64,000 nt of DNA, taken from positions 2,046,001-2,110,000 of the forward strand of contig NZ_CP059154.1 of assembly GCF_013456555.2 (NCBI RefSeq), written 5' to 3'. Shown here piece after piece: positions 8,535-17,690 of the stretch; the stretch's first letter is position 1; each line of letters starts with the position of its first letter. Source of the stretch: Natrinema zhouii (GTDB taxonomy: Archaea; Halobacteriota; Halobacteria; Halobacteriales; Natrialbaceae). The notes under the pieces are model-generated. The model saw only the letters and a program-made list of their open reading frames with translations, was not told the DNA's origin and did no database searches. The translations under genes and the position numbers were made by a program.

Positions 8535-10838
8535 TCAGTCCGCCGGCCGCGGCTCCCGCGGCGCGGAGACGCCCGGCAGGCTCGGCACGGAGAGATCGAC
8601 GCGCCGGAGGAACTGCGCGTTGATCGCGACGATCACCGTGCTGAGCGACATGAGCAGCGCGCCGACGGCCGGCGAGAGGAGGATACCGATCGGCGCGAGG
8701 ATCCCGGCCGCCAACGGGAGCGCGAACACGTTGTAGCCCGCGGCCCAGACGAGGTTCTGTTGCATCTTCCGGTAGCTCGCGCGGCTCAGTTTCACGAGCC
8801 GAACCACGTCCATCGGGTTGTTCTTGACGAGGATGATGTCCGCCGACTGGACCGCGACGTCCGTCCCGCTCCCGATCGCGATCCCGATGTCGGCCCGGGT
8901 GAGCGCCGGCGCGTCGTTGACGCCGTCGCCGACCATCGCGACCGATTTTCCCTGCGCCTGGAGTTCCGTGATCTTCTCGTCCTTGTCCTCGGGCAGCACC
9001 TCGGCGAACACCGTGTCGATGCCGAGATCGTCCGCGACCGCTCGAGCCACGTCCTCGGAATCACCGGTCAGCATCGCCACCTCGAGGCCGAGTTCGTGAA
9101 GCGCGTCGACGACCCGGTAGCTCTCCTCGCGGACGACGTCCGCGAGCGCGAACGCGGCGACTGGGTCCCCCTCTCGGATGAGGTAAACCACCGTCTGCGC
9201 GTTCTCACCTGCTCGATCGGCGAATCGCTCGAGGTCCGTAGGCATGCCGCCCTCGAGTTCCGAAAGGAGATTCGGGCCGCCGACGTGGACCCGTTCGCCG
9301 TCTCGCGGCTCGTCGCCGCGAGACAGTCCGGCGGCGCGGAGCGCCGCCCCGTCGACGGTCGCGCGAACGCCCTTGCCTTTCAGCGCCTCGAAGTCCGTGG
9401 CAGTTCCCCGCTCGAGGCCGCGCTCGTCGGCCGCTTCGCGGATCGCTCGGGCGATCATGTGTTCGGAGTCGCCCTCGACGGTGGCCGCCAGCGCGAGCGC
9501 CTCGTCCTCGGAGACGCCGTCGACGGTCGCGATATCGACCACGCCCTGTTCGCCCTCGGTGAGCGTCCCGGTCTTGTCGAAGACGACCGTATCGAGGGTT
9601 CGGGCCCGCTCCATGGCGATGCGGTCCCGGACGAGCATCCCGTTGCGCGCGGCCAGCGAGGTGTTGATCGCTACGACGAGCGGAATGGCCAGTCCGAGCG
9701 CGTGCGGACAGGCGATGACGAGGACGGTGACGACGCGTTCGATCACCGCCGAGTCGAATCCCGTCGCAATCGTCCACGCGGCGGCCGTGACGGCGGCCGC
9801 GCCGAGGGCGACGTAGAACAGCCAGCCCGCGGCGCGATCCGCCAGCGCCTGCGTTTTCGATTCGCTCGACTGGGCCTCCTCGACCAGGCGCATGATGCCG
9901 GCGAGCGTCGTCTCCTCGCCCGTCGCGCTGATCCGCACCCGGAGGCTGCCGTCGCCGTTTACCGTCCCGCCGATCACCTCGTCTGTGGGTTCCTTCGAGA
10001 CCGGCGTCGATTCGCCGGTGATCATCGATTCGTTGACCTCGGACTCGCCCTCCTCGACGACGCCGTCCGCGGGAACGCTCGCGCCGGGCCGAACGAGCAC
10101 GAGATCCCCTTCCTCGAGTTCGCTCGCCGGAATCTCCTCGGTATCGCCGGACTCCGTGATCCGTTCCGCGGTGTCCGGCATGAGTTTCGCCAGTTCGTCC
10201 AGCGCGCTCGAGGCCCGCCGGACCGAGCGCATCTCGATCCAGTGGCCCAGCAGCATGATGTCGATGAGCGTGACGAGTTCCCAGAAGAAGGCCGACTCGG
10301 TCGGCACGACGACGCTCGCGAGGCTGTAGACGAACGCGACGGTGATCGCCATCGAGATGAGCGTCATCATCCCCGGCGCGCGCTCTCGCAGTTCCGGGGC
10401 GGCCATCCGGAGGAACGGAACGCCGCCGTAGGCGAAGACGATCACCGCGAAGACGGGGGTGAGCCACTCGCTGCCGGGGAACGCCGGCATCGAGAAGCCG
10501 AGCCACCCCTGAAGCGTCTCGCTGTAGAGGAGGACGGGGATCGAGAGCAGCGTCGAGACGAAAAACCGCCGCCGGAACATCGTTTCGTGGCCGGCGTGCA
10601 TGCCGCCATCGCCGTGGCCGCCGTGGTCGCCGTGGTCGTGACCGCCACCGCCGCGATCGTCGCCAGCCTCGTGGCGGTCGTGCTCTTGCCGATCCCGGAT
10701 CTCGTCTCTCCCCCGTTCGGCGTCGTCGGCCTCGTCCTCGAGCATCGACCGCTCAACCTGGTCCGACCGCTCGCCGTCGCCTCGAGCGGTATCGGCCGGC
10801 TCCGGATCGTCCCCGGTTCGGCGGTCGTGGTCGTCCAT
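8535..10838 (-). CDS. copB: CopB-like heavy-metal P-type ATPase with His-rich N-terminus
   Basis: 767-residue P1B ATPase. The N-terminal 85 residues are hydrophilic and end in a His/Gly/Asp-rich segment ([18 protein letters not shown] at about 67-84) in place of HMA domains. The core has TGES at 274-277, the transmembrane CPH site at 377-379 ([11 protein letters not shown]), [10 protein letters not shown] and [13 protein letters not shown] plus a His-rich N-terminus defines the CopB subgroup (P1B-3), associated with Cu(II) or Cu/Ag export. It complements the CPC-type CopA a few genes away. It is divergent from hisG. The ATG at 10838 is used because the acidic N-terminus is in good haloarchaeal codons, but a later start cannot be excluded. 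Confidence 0.92.
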   Translation of the reverse strand: MDDHDRRTGDDPEPADTARGDGERSDQVERSMLEDEADDAERGRDEIRDRQEHDRHEAGDDRGGGGHDHGDHGGHGDGGMHAGHETMFRRRFFVSTLLSIPVLLYSETLQGWLGFSMPAFPGSEWLTPVFAVIVFAYGGVPFLRMAAPELRERAPGMMTLISMAITVAFVYSLASVVVPTESAFFWELVTLIDIMLLGHWIEMRSVRRASSALDELAKLMPDTAERITESGDTEEIPASELEEGDLVLVRPGASVPADGVVEEGESEVNESMITGESTPVSKEPTDEVIGGTVNGDGSLRVRISATGEETTLAGIMRLVEEAQSSESKTQALADRAAGWLFYVALGAAAVTAAAWTIATGFDSAVIERVVTVLVIACPHALGLAIPLVVAINTSLAARNGMLVRDRIAMERARTLDTVVFDKTGTLTEGEQGVVDIATVDGVSEDEALALAATVEGDSEHMIARAIREAADERGLERGTATDFEALKGKGVRATVDGAALRAAGLSRGDEPRDGERVHVGGPNLLSELEGGMPTDLERFADRAGENAQTVVYLIREGDPVAAFALADVVREESYRVVDALHELGLEVAMLTGDSEDVARAVADDLGIDTVFAEVLPEDKDEKITELQAQGKSVAMVGDGVNDAPALTRADIGIAIGSGTDVAVQSADIILVKNNPMDVVRLVKLSRASYRKMQQNLVWAAGYNVFALPLAAGILAPIGILLSPAVGALLMSLSTVIVAINAQFLRRVDLSVPSLPGVSAPREPRPAD

Positions 10839-10974
10839 CGGTCGGTTCTCGACCGGCTGCTATGCGGTCGCGCACCAAGGAAGTGGGGCTGGCCACTCCC
10901 GGGAGAAAGGGTCGTGAGGTGGCCGTCGGTCGGATGAAAAGACAATTCCCGTCCCGCCGCCAAGACGCCAGCAT

Positions 10975-11835
10975 ATGCGAATCGCCGTTCCCAACAAGGG
11001 CCGCCTGCACGAGCCGACGATCGACCTCCTAGAGCGGGCGGGGCTCCACCTCGAGAACGGAGCGGACCGAAAACTCTACGCGGACACCGTCGACCCCGAC
11101 GTGACGGTGCTGTTCGCCCGCGCTGCGGACATTCCGGAGTACGTCTCCGACGGCGCGGCCGATCTCGGCATTACGGGCTTCGATCAGGTGCAAGAAGCGC
11201 GCGTGGACAACGTCTCGGAGCTACTGGATCTCGAGTTCGGGCGCTGTCGACTCGTCCTCGCGGCTCCCGAGGACGGCGATATCGATAGCGTCGAGGATCT
11301 GGCCGGCAAGACGGTAGCCACCGAGTTCCCGAACATCACCGAGGACTTCTTCGCCGACACCGGCGTCGAGCCGGATATCGTCGAAGTGTCGGGCGCGACG
11401 GAACTCACGCCCCACGTCGAGATGGCCGACGCAATCGTCGACATCACGAGCACCGGGACGACGCTGAAGATGAATCGACTCGCCGTCGTCGACGAGGTGC
11501 TCTCGAGTTCGGTCCGGCTGTTCGGTCGCGACGACGTGCTCGACGAGCCCAAGATCGGCGAGGTCAGGACCGCCCTCTCCTCGGTGAAGCAGGCCGAGGG
11601 GAAGCGCTACCTGATGATGAACGTCCCACGGGATCGACTCGAGGACGTCCGCGACGTCATCCCGGGGCTGGGCGGGCCGACGATCATGGACATCGCCGAC
11701 GAAGACGACGGCGAGTCGACCGTCGCCGTTCACGCCGTCGTCGACGAGCGAAACGTCTTCGAGACGATTACGGAGGTCAAAAGCGCCGGCGCGAGCGATA
11801 TTTTGGTGACCGAGATCGAGCGACTGGTCGAGTAA
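10975..11835 (+). CDS. hisG: ATP phosphoribosyltransferase, long form
   Basis: 286 residues; catalyses the first step of histidine biosynthesis, joining ATP and PRPP. The start [20 protein letters not shown] and the blocks [33 protein letters not shown] and the phosphate loop [12 protein letters not shown] are diagnostic. The C-terminal 75 residues ([20 protein letters not shown], then [14 protein letters not shown]) form the ACT-like regulatory domain, so this is the HisZ-independent long form subject to histidine feedback. hisI and hisA lie elsewhere in the window, so the his genes are scattered as is usual in haloarchaea. Confidence 0.97.
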   Translation: MRIAVPNKGRLHEPTIDLLERAGLHLENGADRKLYADTVDPDVTVLFARAADIPEYVSDGAADLGITGFDQVQEARVDNVSELLDLEFGRCRLVLAAPEDGDIDSVEDLAGKTVATEFPNITEDFFADTGVEPDIVEVSGATELTPHVEMADAIVDITSTGTTLKMNRLAVVDEVLSSSVRLFGRDDVLDEPKIGEVRTALSSVKQAEGKRYLMMNVPRDRLEDVRDVIPGLGGPTIMDIADEDDGESTVAVHAVVDERNVFETITEVKSAGASDILVTEIERLVE

Positions 11836-11928
11836 TCCGGTCGGGGCTCGAGCGACCGGTCGAGGCTCGAGCAGTCGGTCGGTTCGGTCGGATACCCGGA
11901 CTTGAGCGCCCGATCGATCCGAGTCCGA

Positions 11929-12348
11929 CTACTCGAGTCGGGCGGCGATCGGTCGCTCGAGCGAGTCGAACTCGAGAAGTGCGTCAAACGCGGCGCAGTT
12001 CGCCGCCGGACCGACGAGGCTTCGCACCCGATCGTAGCGCACGATATCGTGTTCCTCAAGCAGCGGGAGGTGGGTTTCGCGCAGCGACGTGTAGATCCGC
12101 TGGCGCAGTTGATGAATCGTCGTTCCGACCGTCGGGTCGTGTTCGGCGTCGGCGAGCCGGCCGACCAGCGTTCGGAGCGGAATCGGATCGTCGGTCGCGA
12201 GCACGCAGCGAAGGACCTCGCGGCGGCGGTCGCTGTCTACTATCCGGGAGACTACCTCGCGCGGGAGTGGGCGACGACCGAGCGCACCGTTGCTGCCAGG
12301 CTGAAACCGATCTGCAGTGGTTGGCGTCGAATCAGGGTGGATCGTCAT
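11929..12348 (-). CDS. DUF7344-like putative transcriptional regulator
   Basis: About 139 residues. The centre (LPREVVSRIVDSDRRREVLR, then IPLRTLVGRLADAE and LRETHLPLLEEHDIVRYDRV) has the look of a haloarchaeal winged helix in which a short helix pair is followed by the LPxLxxxxxxxYD motif common in DUF7344-type proteins. It is acidic and soluble, with no ligand domain. A TATA-like GTTTATCC (minus strand, 12377-12386) lies about 27-33 bases upstream. Initiation is at ATG 12348 or the in-frame GTG 12354; the spacing slightly favours the GTG and codon preference the ATG. Function is inferred only from the helix-turn-helix character. Confidence 0.7.
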   Translation of the reverse strand: MTIHPDSTPTTADRFQPGSNGALGRRPLPREVVSRIVDSDRRREVLRCVLATDDPIPLRTLVGRLADAEHDPTVGTTIHQLRQRIYTSLRETHLPLLEEHDIVRYDRVRSLVGPAANCAAFDALLEFDSLERPIAARLE

Positions 12349-12694
12349 GGGCACGAGAAAGTCAGCGACGGCGCTCCGGATAAACGCGAGCAGTCGTTTC
12401 GGCGAGTGTGCCTCGATTCAGGCCAGTCGGACCCGCTACAGTCGGAATAAACGATTAATAATCCAGTGAAAGCGACGACCATTCGGAGACCAGCGACGGA
12501 ACTCGTGACGATTCGGAATCGACGCGAGTTCCCGAACGCGAGTAAAATAGTATTATCGACCGGTGATCGACGGAATCGTTCTGCAGCGTATGGATTCGGA
12601 ACGATGTCGCGCAGACGGTTCCCGATGACACGTCTGTGAACGGACAGGCACTGATGGCGACGACACCGGCTCGAGCAACCCGACTCGGACGGTG
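12349..12694. other. Intergenic region with no supported gene
   Basis: It holds the promoter of the DUF7344-like gene at its left end and the 3' flank of tbp at its right end. The middle (about 12445-12570) is AT-richer, with AATAAACGATTAATAATCC and TAAAATAGTATTATCG. Open frames here are short and not acidic. No RNA structure or repeat family was recognised. Confidence 0.5.
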
Positions 12695-13255
12695 TTACTC
12701 GAGCAGGCCGAGGTCCTCGAGCCGGGAGACGATCTTGTCGACCGCGTGTTCGGCGTCGACGGGCTTCTTGCCGCCGGTGATGACGAGTTTCCCGGAGCCA
12801 AAGAGCAGGGCGACGACCTCGGGCTCGTCGAGCCGGTAGACGAGGCCGGGGAACTGCTCGGGTTCGTACTCGATGTTCTCGAGGCCCAGCCCGATGGCGA
12901 TCGCGTTCAGGTTGAGGTTCCGGCCTAAATCGGCCGAGGTGACGATGTTCTGGACGATGATCTCGGGGTCTTCGTTGACCTGAATCTGGAGTTCACGAAG
13001 CTTGTCGAAAACGATTCGCAGGCTCTCGTGGACGTCGTCGGTGCTCTTCGCGCCGGTACAGACGATCTTTCCCGAGCGGAAGATCAGGGCGGCGGATTTG
13101 GGATTCTGGGTTCGGTAGACGAGACCGGGGAACTGTTCGGGGTCGTAGTCGGCCCCCTCGAGGTCCATCGCGACACTCTGGAGGTCGAGTTCCTGCCCGA
13201 TGCCGGTCGACGCCACCACGTTTTCGATATTGATGGTGTCCTTCGGATCCGTCAT
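12695..13255 (-). CDS. tbp: TATA-box-binding protein
   Basis: 186 residues; the general transcription factor that recognises the TATA box and recruits TFB. It has the internally duplicated TBP saddle: repeat 1 (INIENVVASTGIGQELDLQS, then EQFPGLVYRTQNPKSAALIF and SGKIVCTGAKS) and repeat 2 (VQNIVTSADLGRNLNLNAIA, then EQFPGLVYRLDEPEVVALLF and SGKLVITGGKK). The C-terminus is mildly acidic. Haloarchaea often carry several tbp genes. The ATG at 13255 is supported by the conserved start and by AT-rich promoter elements just upstream. One copy of the dispersed two-hairpin repeat lies between it and the next, divergent gene. Confidence 0.97.
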   Translation of the reverse strand: MTDPKDTINIENVVASTGIGQELDLQSVAMDLEGADYDPEQFPGLVYRTQNPKSAALIFRSGKIVCTGAKSTDDVHESLRIVFDKLRELQIQVNEDPEIIVQNIVTSADLGRNLNLNAIAIGLGLENIEYEPEQFPGLVYRLDEPEVVALLFGSGKLVITGGKKPVDAEHAVDKIVSRLEDLGLLE

Positions 13256-13261
13256 TAGTCG

Positions 13262-13293
13262 CTTAAAAAGACGTATTTAAGGTTTATAAAGGT
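13262..13293 (-). promoter_or_regulatory. AT-rich tbp promoter
   Basis: On the minus strand the sequence reads through TTTATAAACC and TTAAATACG to TTTTTAAGC before the tbp ATG at 13255. The TTTATAAA (13283-13290) and TTAAAT (about 13275-13280) elements bracket the usual -27 position, so one or both serve as the TATA box. This is the strongest AT island in the region. Confidence 0.6.
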
Positions 13294-13403
13294 TGGTACC
13301 GCCACCTGATATGTCCGGTACATAGGACCGAAACCGATCCGAAACCGTCGCCGGGTTATGGTTGCTTACACGACCAGTATATCGCTCCGTACTGACGAAC
13401 CAC

Positions 13404-13535
13404 GTGCGGTGGCGCGTGCTGTGCCGCGGTGAGTGATATACGAACCGCGGCACGAAGTCGTGCGAGGGATGAGCGAACGCAGTGAGCGAATCGGCTGGGG
13501 AGGGTGTGGTCTCCCCTAGTTGCCACGATAGCAGG
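13404..13535 (-). repeat. Dispersed two-hairpin element, copy A
   Basis: Minus orientation. Read on the minus strand, it begins CCTGCTATCGTGGCAAC, continues to CACACCCTCCCCAGCCGATT and CTCATCCCTCGCACG, and ends CGCGCCACCGCAC. Stem 1 is GTGG...CCAC. Stem 2 is a perfect 10-bp inverted repeat GTGCCGCGGT / ACCGCGGCAC (13421-13430 and 13444-13453) around a 13-base loop. It lies in the divergent region between tbp and the tRNA methyltransferase gene. The other copies are at 14759, 19043, 39707 and 52585. Confidence 0.85.
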
Positions 13536-13623
13536 GCGCTCTTCTTCGGATCCCCCACTCGAGCCACGTAATCGATCTCGCAAAAACGGCACCCTCATAC
13601 TCGAGGCGCGGTGACAGTCGACC

Positions 13624-14715
13624 GTGTACCTGCTCGAGTTCGGCGGCGAGGACGACGCGTTCGCGGCTCGCGAGGCCCGGAGCGCCGCGACCGGCGTGGA
13701 GGGAATCGCACCGGGGCTCGCCGTCGCACGAACGGTCGTCCCCGAGCGCGTCCGCGGCCTCGCCTACACCCACCGCGCCAGCGAACTCCTCGGACGGGGC
13801 AACGCCGACCTCGAGAGCGCTCGCGCGATCCTCGAGGCCGCGTCGATCGACCGGGAGGGATCGGTCGCGGTCCGGGCGACGGACGTCCACGGCTCGAGCG
13901 GCGTGAGCACCGAAACGGCGGAACGCGAACTCGGCCAGGTGCTGGTCGATCGGGGCTTTTCGGTGGATCTCGAGGAGCCGGATCACCTCCTGCGCGTCGC
14001 GTTTTCGGCGGGCGCGCTCGAGTACGATGGAGACGATGGCGTGCTCGAATCCGTAGCGAACGACACTGACGACCCTGCGGGCGAGCAGGTCTCAGTCTGC
14101 GCGCTCGGCTGGCTCGAAGCGGAGAGCGTCCGCGATTTCGGAACTCGCGCGCCGACGGACAAACCCTTCTTCCAGCCCGGCAGCATGGATCCGCTACTCG
14201 CGCGGGCCGTCGCGAACGTCGCCGGCGCTCGACCGGGCGCGACGATCCTCGACCCGATGTGTGGCACCGGCGGCGTGCTCGTCGAGGCGGGCCTCGTCGG
14301 CGCGGACGTGATCGGCACCGACGCGCAGGCGAAGATGGCTGAGGGCGCTCGTGAGAATTTGCTGTCCTTCCTCGAGCGCGACGAGCCCTCGCCGACCGGC
14401 GTTTCGCGTGGGTCGTGGCACGTCGGCCGGGGCGATGCGACCCGGCTGCCGCTGGCGGACGACGCGGTCGACGGCGTCGTCTTCGACGCGCCGTACGGAC
14501 GTCAGTCGAAGATCGAGACGCATCGGCTCGCGGACCTCGTTTCCGGCGCGCTCGAGGAAGCCCATCGGGTAGCCCCGCGGGCGGTCGTGATCGCGGATCG
14601 GTCGTGGGCCGGTGCGGCGCGAGCGGCCGGCTGGGAACTCGAGTCTACGTTCGAGCGCCGGGTTCATCGGTCGCTGACGCGGTACGTGATGGTGCTCGAG
14701 CGACGATCTCCGTAG
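13624..14715 (+). CDS. trmG10: THUMP-domain tRNA (guanine10-N2)-methyltransferase
   Basis: 363-residue SAM-dependent RNA methyltransferase of the Trm11/Trm-G10 type, which makes m2G or m2,2G at position 10 of tRNA. Residues 1-160 hold the N-terminal ferredoxin-like/THUMP region (SIDREGSVAVRATDVHG and the following RELGQVLVDRGFSVDLEEP). The Rossmann methyltransferase domain shows DPMCGTGGVLVEAGL (Asp210 onwards) for SAM binding and the catalytic DAPYG motif at 288-292, a variant of the usual D-P-P-Y. FFQPGSMDPLLARAVAN precedes motif I as in the family. The start is the GTG at 13624, followed directly by YLLEF, the expected N-terminus. Confidence 0.9.
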   Translation: MYLLEFGGEDDAFAAREARSAATGVEGIAPGLAVARTVVPERVRGLAYTHRASELLGRGNADLESARAILEAASIDREGSVAVRATDVHGSSGVSTETAERELGQVLVDRGFSVDLEEPDHLLRVAFSAGALEYDGDDGVLESVANDTDDPAGEQVSVCALGWLEAESVRDFGTRAPTDKPFFQPGSMDPLLARAVANVAGARPGATILDPMCGTGGVLVEAGLVGADVIGTDAQAKMAEGARENLLSFLERDEPSPTGVSRGSWHVGRGDATRLPLADDAVDGVVFDAPYGRQSKIETHRLADLVSGALEEAHRVAPRAVVIADRSWAGAARAAGWELESTFERRVHRSLTRYVMVLERRSP

Positions 14716-14758
14716 TCAGTTCTGCTGCGTAAACGGAGTTGTCTGATGAGACAAGCGT

Positions 14759-14889
14759 TCTGCTACCGTGGCGGCAAGGGATCGCCACACCCTCCCCAGC
14801 CGATTCGTTCGCTTCGCTCACTCATCCCTCGCGCATATTCAGCCCGCGGTTCGCTGTCCGCTCACCGCGGCCCAGCGCGCGCCACCGCA
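14759..14889 (+). repeat. Dispersed two-hairpin element, copy B
   Basis: Plus orientation, in the convergent gap between the tRNA methyltransferase and thioesterase genes, starting 44 bases after the former's stop codon. Blocks: TTCTGCTACCGTGGC, CCACACCCTCCCCAGCCGATT, CTCATCCCTCGC, CACCGCGGCCCAGCGCGC and GCCACCGCAG. Stem 1 is GTGGCG...CGCCAC. Stem 2 is CCGCGGT...ACCGCGG type pairing (CCGCGG, about 14845-14872). It is more diverged than the other copies. Confidence 0.8.
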
Positions 14890-14906
14890 GAAATCGAGGC
14901 GGCCGT

Positions 14907-15344
14907 TCAGTCCTCGATCTCGAGAACGCGGTCCCGAAGCCGCATCCCTTCGTCAGTCTCGACCGAGAGATCGGGAACGGGAACCTTGTCACCGTTCTCG
15001 TCGATCGCGACGAACGTGAACGTCGACTCGGTCGTTTTCTCGGTTTCGCCCGATCGGGGCTCCTCGCGCCAGGCGCGGAGCGCGACGTGGACGCTCGTCC
15101 GGCCCGAATCGTAGACGTAGGCCTCGACGAGGGCGGTGTCGCCGATCCGGATCGGCCGCTCGAAGTCCAGTTCGTTCACTCGAGCGGTGACGCAGGTTTC
15201 ACCGGCAAAGCGCATCGCGGACATCGCGCTCACCTCGTCGAGCCACTTCATCAGGTTACCGCCGTGCAGCGTGTTATTGTTGTTCGCGTGGTTCGGCTGG
15301 ACGCGGAAGCGATTCCGAATGTGGGTCTCGAGAAGCGTCGGCAT
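14907..15344 (-). CDS. Acyl-CoA thioesterase, hotdog fold (YciA/BFIT type)
   Basis: 145 residues. The hotdog-fold signature NTLHGGNLMKWLDEVSAMSA holds the conserved Gly-Gly and Asp-Glu used by YciA-type acyl-CoA thioesterases. It is preceded by the strand segment IRNRFRVQPNHANN and followed by VTARVNELDFERPIRIGD. These enzymes hydrolyse acyl-CoA esters in the cytoplasm, usually as hexamers. Chain-length preference cannot be read off. The ATG at 15344 gives the usual family length. The gene is convergent with the tRNA methyltransferase gene across repeat copy B. Confidence 0.88.
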   Translation of the reverse strand: MPTLLETHIRNRFRVQPNHANNNNTLHGGNLMKWLDEVSAMSAMRFAGETCVTARVNELDFERPIRIGDTALVEAYVYDSGRTSVHVALRAWREEPRSGETEKTTESTFTFVAIDENGDKVPVPDLSVETDEGMRLRDRVLEIED

Positions 15345-15455
15345 ACCCGACCTTCGTCCGGCGATGGGATAACGCTCCGGATCGATAGAAGTCGCGGTCT
15401 CGAGAAGCCCCCCGTCGACCGAGTGAAGCGGGACAGTCGGTCAGTGACGCGACGC

Positions 15456-16460
15456 TCAGGCGTCCCGGCCGAGTTCCGCAAGGAGATGCGAGACGTGAAT
15501 TCGATCGCTCGTCCCCTCGTGCATCTCGAAATCGATATCGGCTGCCAGCTGATGTACTCGAGCCAGCTGTTCTCCCTGATAGCGTTTGCGCGCGATCTGG
15601 AGGACCTCCTCGAGCACCTCGTTCCCGTCTAATCCCTCGTCGACGAGCAGGTCGTCCAGCGTCGACCGGGCGTCGGTGAATTCGCCGGCTTCGGCGTCGT
15701 CGAGCATCGACTCGATCTCCTCGTCGAGGCCGACCTCGCCGATCGTCTCGTAGGCCGCGCTCATCGTGAGTTCGCCCGCGTCCTCGACGGTCGTCTGGGC
15801 CGCGAGGATCGCCTGCCGGAGGTTACCGTTCGCGTAGCCCGCGACGAACTCGAGGCCGTCCTCGTCGTAGTCGACTCCCTCTTCCTCGACGATGCGCTCG
15901 AGGACGACCACGATCTCCTCGCTCGAGGGCGAGCGCAGGGAGACGGGGAAACACCGCGAGCGGATCGGCGGGATGAGTTTGGTCGGTTGGCGCGTCCCGA
16001 TGATAAACTGCGTCGTCCGGTGGTGTTGCTCCATGATCCGACGCAGGGCCTGCTGGAAGTCCTCGCGGACGTCTTCGGCGTTGTCGAGCAAGATCGTGGT
16101 ATAGCCCCCCGAGACGGGCGCGTAGCTCGCGGACTCCTTGAGGACGTGATTGATCATGTCCCGCTTGGACATCGACGAGCGGCCGACGAGGAAGTGCTCG
16201 AACCGCGGATCGTTCTTGATCTCGGTCTTGGTCCGGCCGAAGAAGTCGGCGACGTTGATCTCGACGAAATCGTTGTCCGGGTCGTCGTGTGCCGCGCGGA
16301 CCAGTGCGCGCGCCGCGGCCGTCTTCCCGCTTCCGGGCGGCCCCTGCAGGAGGAGGTTGATCGGCTCCTCGACGGCTCGCTCGAGGTACTCGCGAGCGTC
16401 GTCCTGTGGCAACTCGGCCAGCTCCGGGGCGTGGGTTTCGGTCCACAGCGGCGCGTCCAT
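15456..16460 (-). CDS. rfcC: Replication factor C small subunit with degenerate Walker B
   Basis: 334 residues; an AAA+ clamp-loader subunit that helps load the PCNA sliding clamp on primed DNA. Walker A is GPPGSGKT at 40-47 and the arginine-finger motif SRC is at 168-170 (PPIRSRCFPV). The Walker B region reads TTILLDNAED (about 121-130), so the usual DEAD/DEAE acidic pair is replaced by Asp-Asn-Ala-Glu and the catalytic Glu is missing. Sensor 1 lies around FIIGTRQPTKLI. This matches the more divergent second small subunit (RfcC) of haloarchaea rather than RfcA. The ATG is at 16460. Confidence 0.88.
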   Translation of the reverse strand: MDAPLWTETHAPELAELPQDDAREYLERAVEEPINLLLQGPPGSGKTAAARALVRAAHDDPDNDFVEINVADFFGRTKTEIKNDPRFEHFLVGRSSMSKRDMINHVLKESASYAPVSGGYTTILLDNAEDVREDFQQALRRIMEQHHRTTQFIIGTRQPTKLIPPIRSRCFPVSLRSPSSEEIVVVLERIVEEEGVDYDEDGLEFVAGYANGNLRQAILAAQTTVEDAGELTMSAAYETIGEVGLDEEIESMLDDAEAGEFTDARSTLDDLLVDEGLDGNEVLEEVLQIARKRYQGEQLARVHQLAADIDFEMHEGTSDRIHVSHLLAELGRDA

Positions 16461-16518
16461 CGCCAGCCAGTAGGAGTGGGCCGGGTAAGAATCGGTCGGT
16501 TGTTCGGCGGTCGAGTCG

Positions 16519-16590
16519 GCAGCTACTCGGCGATTGAATGGGCAGCTACTCGGCGATTGAATGGACGGCTACTCGCCGGTCGATTCGTTG
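16519..16590. repeat. Short tandem duplication at the 3' end of a gene
   Basis: GCAGCTACTCGGCGATTGAA occurs twice in a row (about 16519-16563, period about 27), followed by a degenerate third copy, GACGGCTACTCGCCGGTCGA, which contains the stop codon and last codons of the DUF7282-type gene. The array therefore looks like local duplication of the gene's 3' end, placing decoy stop-proximal sequence downstream of it. Confidence 0.7.
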
Positions 16591-17690
16591 TCAGCGCCGT
16601 CACCGCCGTCGCTCGAGTCGTCGGCCACGTCCCCGAGCGTAAACGTGGTTTGGACCGGTTCGCCCTCGAACTCGATCGGCGAGGCTGCGTCGGCGTCGGC
16701 GGGATCGCCCGCGTAGAGGCTCGCTGTCAGCTCCTCGCTCTCGCCGAGCGAGGCGTCGGAGAGGTTGATACTGACGTTCTCGTGCTCGCCGGGCTCGAGT
16801 TGCTCGCTCGTCCCGAGTACGGTTCCGTTTCGTTCGAGGGTAACGAATCCCTCCTCGGGCGTCGCTGCGGAGACCCTCACGGTATCGTTGCTCGCCCCAT
16901 CGACCGCGACGCTCGGATCGGTGTGGAACGTGAGATCGATCCGTGAGAGCGCGCCGTCGTCCTCGGTGTAGACGCCGATCGACTGATTACCGGGCGGAGC
17001 CCCGCTCGTGTCCGTCTCGAGCGTCACGTTTCGGGTTTCGTCGCCCTCGAGTTCCAGTATCTGTCGCGCGAAGACGGTGCCATCGATGCGGACCTCGACG
17101 GGCTGTTGGGCCATCGACTCCGTCGGGTTTCGAATTTGAGCGTTCACGTCGATCGTCTCGTTCGTCGTGGCCGCCGTCGGCGCGTCGATCGATTCGACGA
17201 CGAACGAGTTGCTGACCGCGTCGTCACCGGTCGTCACCGTCGCGGTGTCGCTGACCGGGAACCCGTCCTCGAGATAGGGCTGGTCCTCCTCGCCGTTGCT
17301 CGCCTCGTAGGCGTAGCCCTCGTCGTCGGAGGTATCACGATGAGCCGTCGCGGTCAGCTGACCGACGAGTTCGCGCGTGGCGTCGTCCTCGCGCTCGACG
17401 GTCACGTTCTCGTGAGTGCCGGCCTCGAGGCGCTCGGAGACGGCCAGCGGTTCGTCGCCGTCGTCGCTGATGACGACGTAGCCGCCGTCCGAAAGGGTGA
17501 TTTCCTGTATCGTCACGGCGGAGCCGTTACTCCGCTGGTCTTCGAACGTGATCGAGGCCTCGGGGTCCTCCTCGACGCCGAAAATGGCGGGAGCCTGCCC
17601 GACGACGATACCGGCCGTGATGACGATCGTGATCGCGATCAGGATGGCAACGATCCGCTTCAGCGTGCCAAACGTCAGTCTCGAACTCAT
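16569..17690 (-). CDS. Membrane-anchored surface protein with DUF7282-like repeats
   Basis: 373 residues. An N-terminal hydrophobic helix (RIVAILIAITIVITAGIVVG, residues 12-31) acts as signal or anchor. The extracellular part has beta-rich repeats: a DUF7282-type segment (ITFEDQRSNGSAVTIQEITL, then GGYVVISDDGD and LEAGTHENVTVERED), a CARDB-like adhesion segment (NETIDVNAQIRNPTESMAQQ) and a second DUF7282-like segment (EEGFVTLERNGTVLGTSEQL, then EPGEHENVSINL). Several N-glycosylation sequons are present. The C-terminus is Asp/Gly/Ser-rich and no PGF-CTERM is seen. Its role is probably cell-surface or extracellular binding; the substrate is unknown. Confidence 0.8.
   Translation of the reverse strand: MSSRLTFGTLKRIVAILIAITIVITAGIVVGQAPAIFGVEEDPEASITFEDQRSNGSAVTIQEITLSDGGYVVISDDGDEPLAVSERLEAGTHENVTVEREDDATRELVGQLTATAHRDTSDDEGYAYEASNGEEDQPYLEDGFPVSDTATVTTGDDAVSNSFVVESIDAPTAATTNETIDVNAQIRNPTESMAQQPVEVRIDGTVFARQILELEGDETRNVTLETDTSGAPPGNQSIGVYTEDDGALSRIDLTFHTDPSVAVDGASNDTVRVSAATPEEGFVTLERNGTVLGTSEQLEPGEHENVSINLSDASLGESEELTASLYAGDPADADAASPIEFEGEPVQTTFTLGDVADDSSDGGDGADNESTGE

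Noticed and set aside
13356..13598. Arg/Ser-rich open frames across the dispersed repeat copies
   Set aside because: The same frames recur in several repeat copies only because the DNA is repeated; they are interrupted or shifted between copies and lack acidic coding composition.
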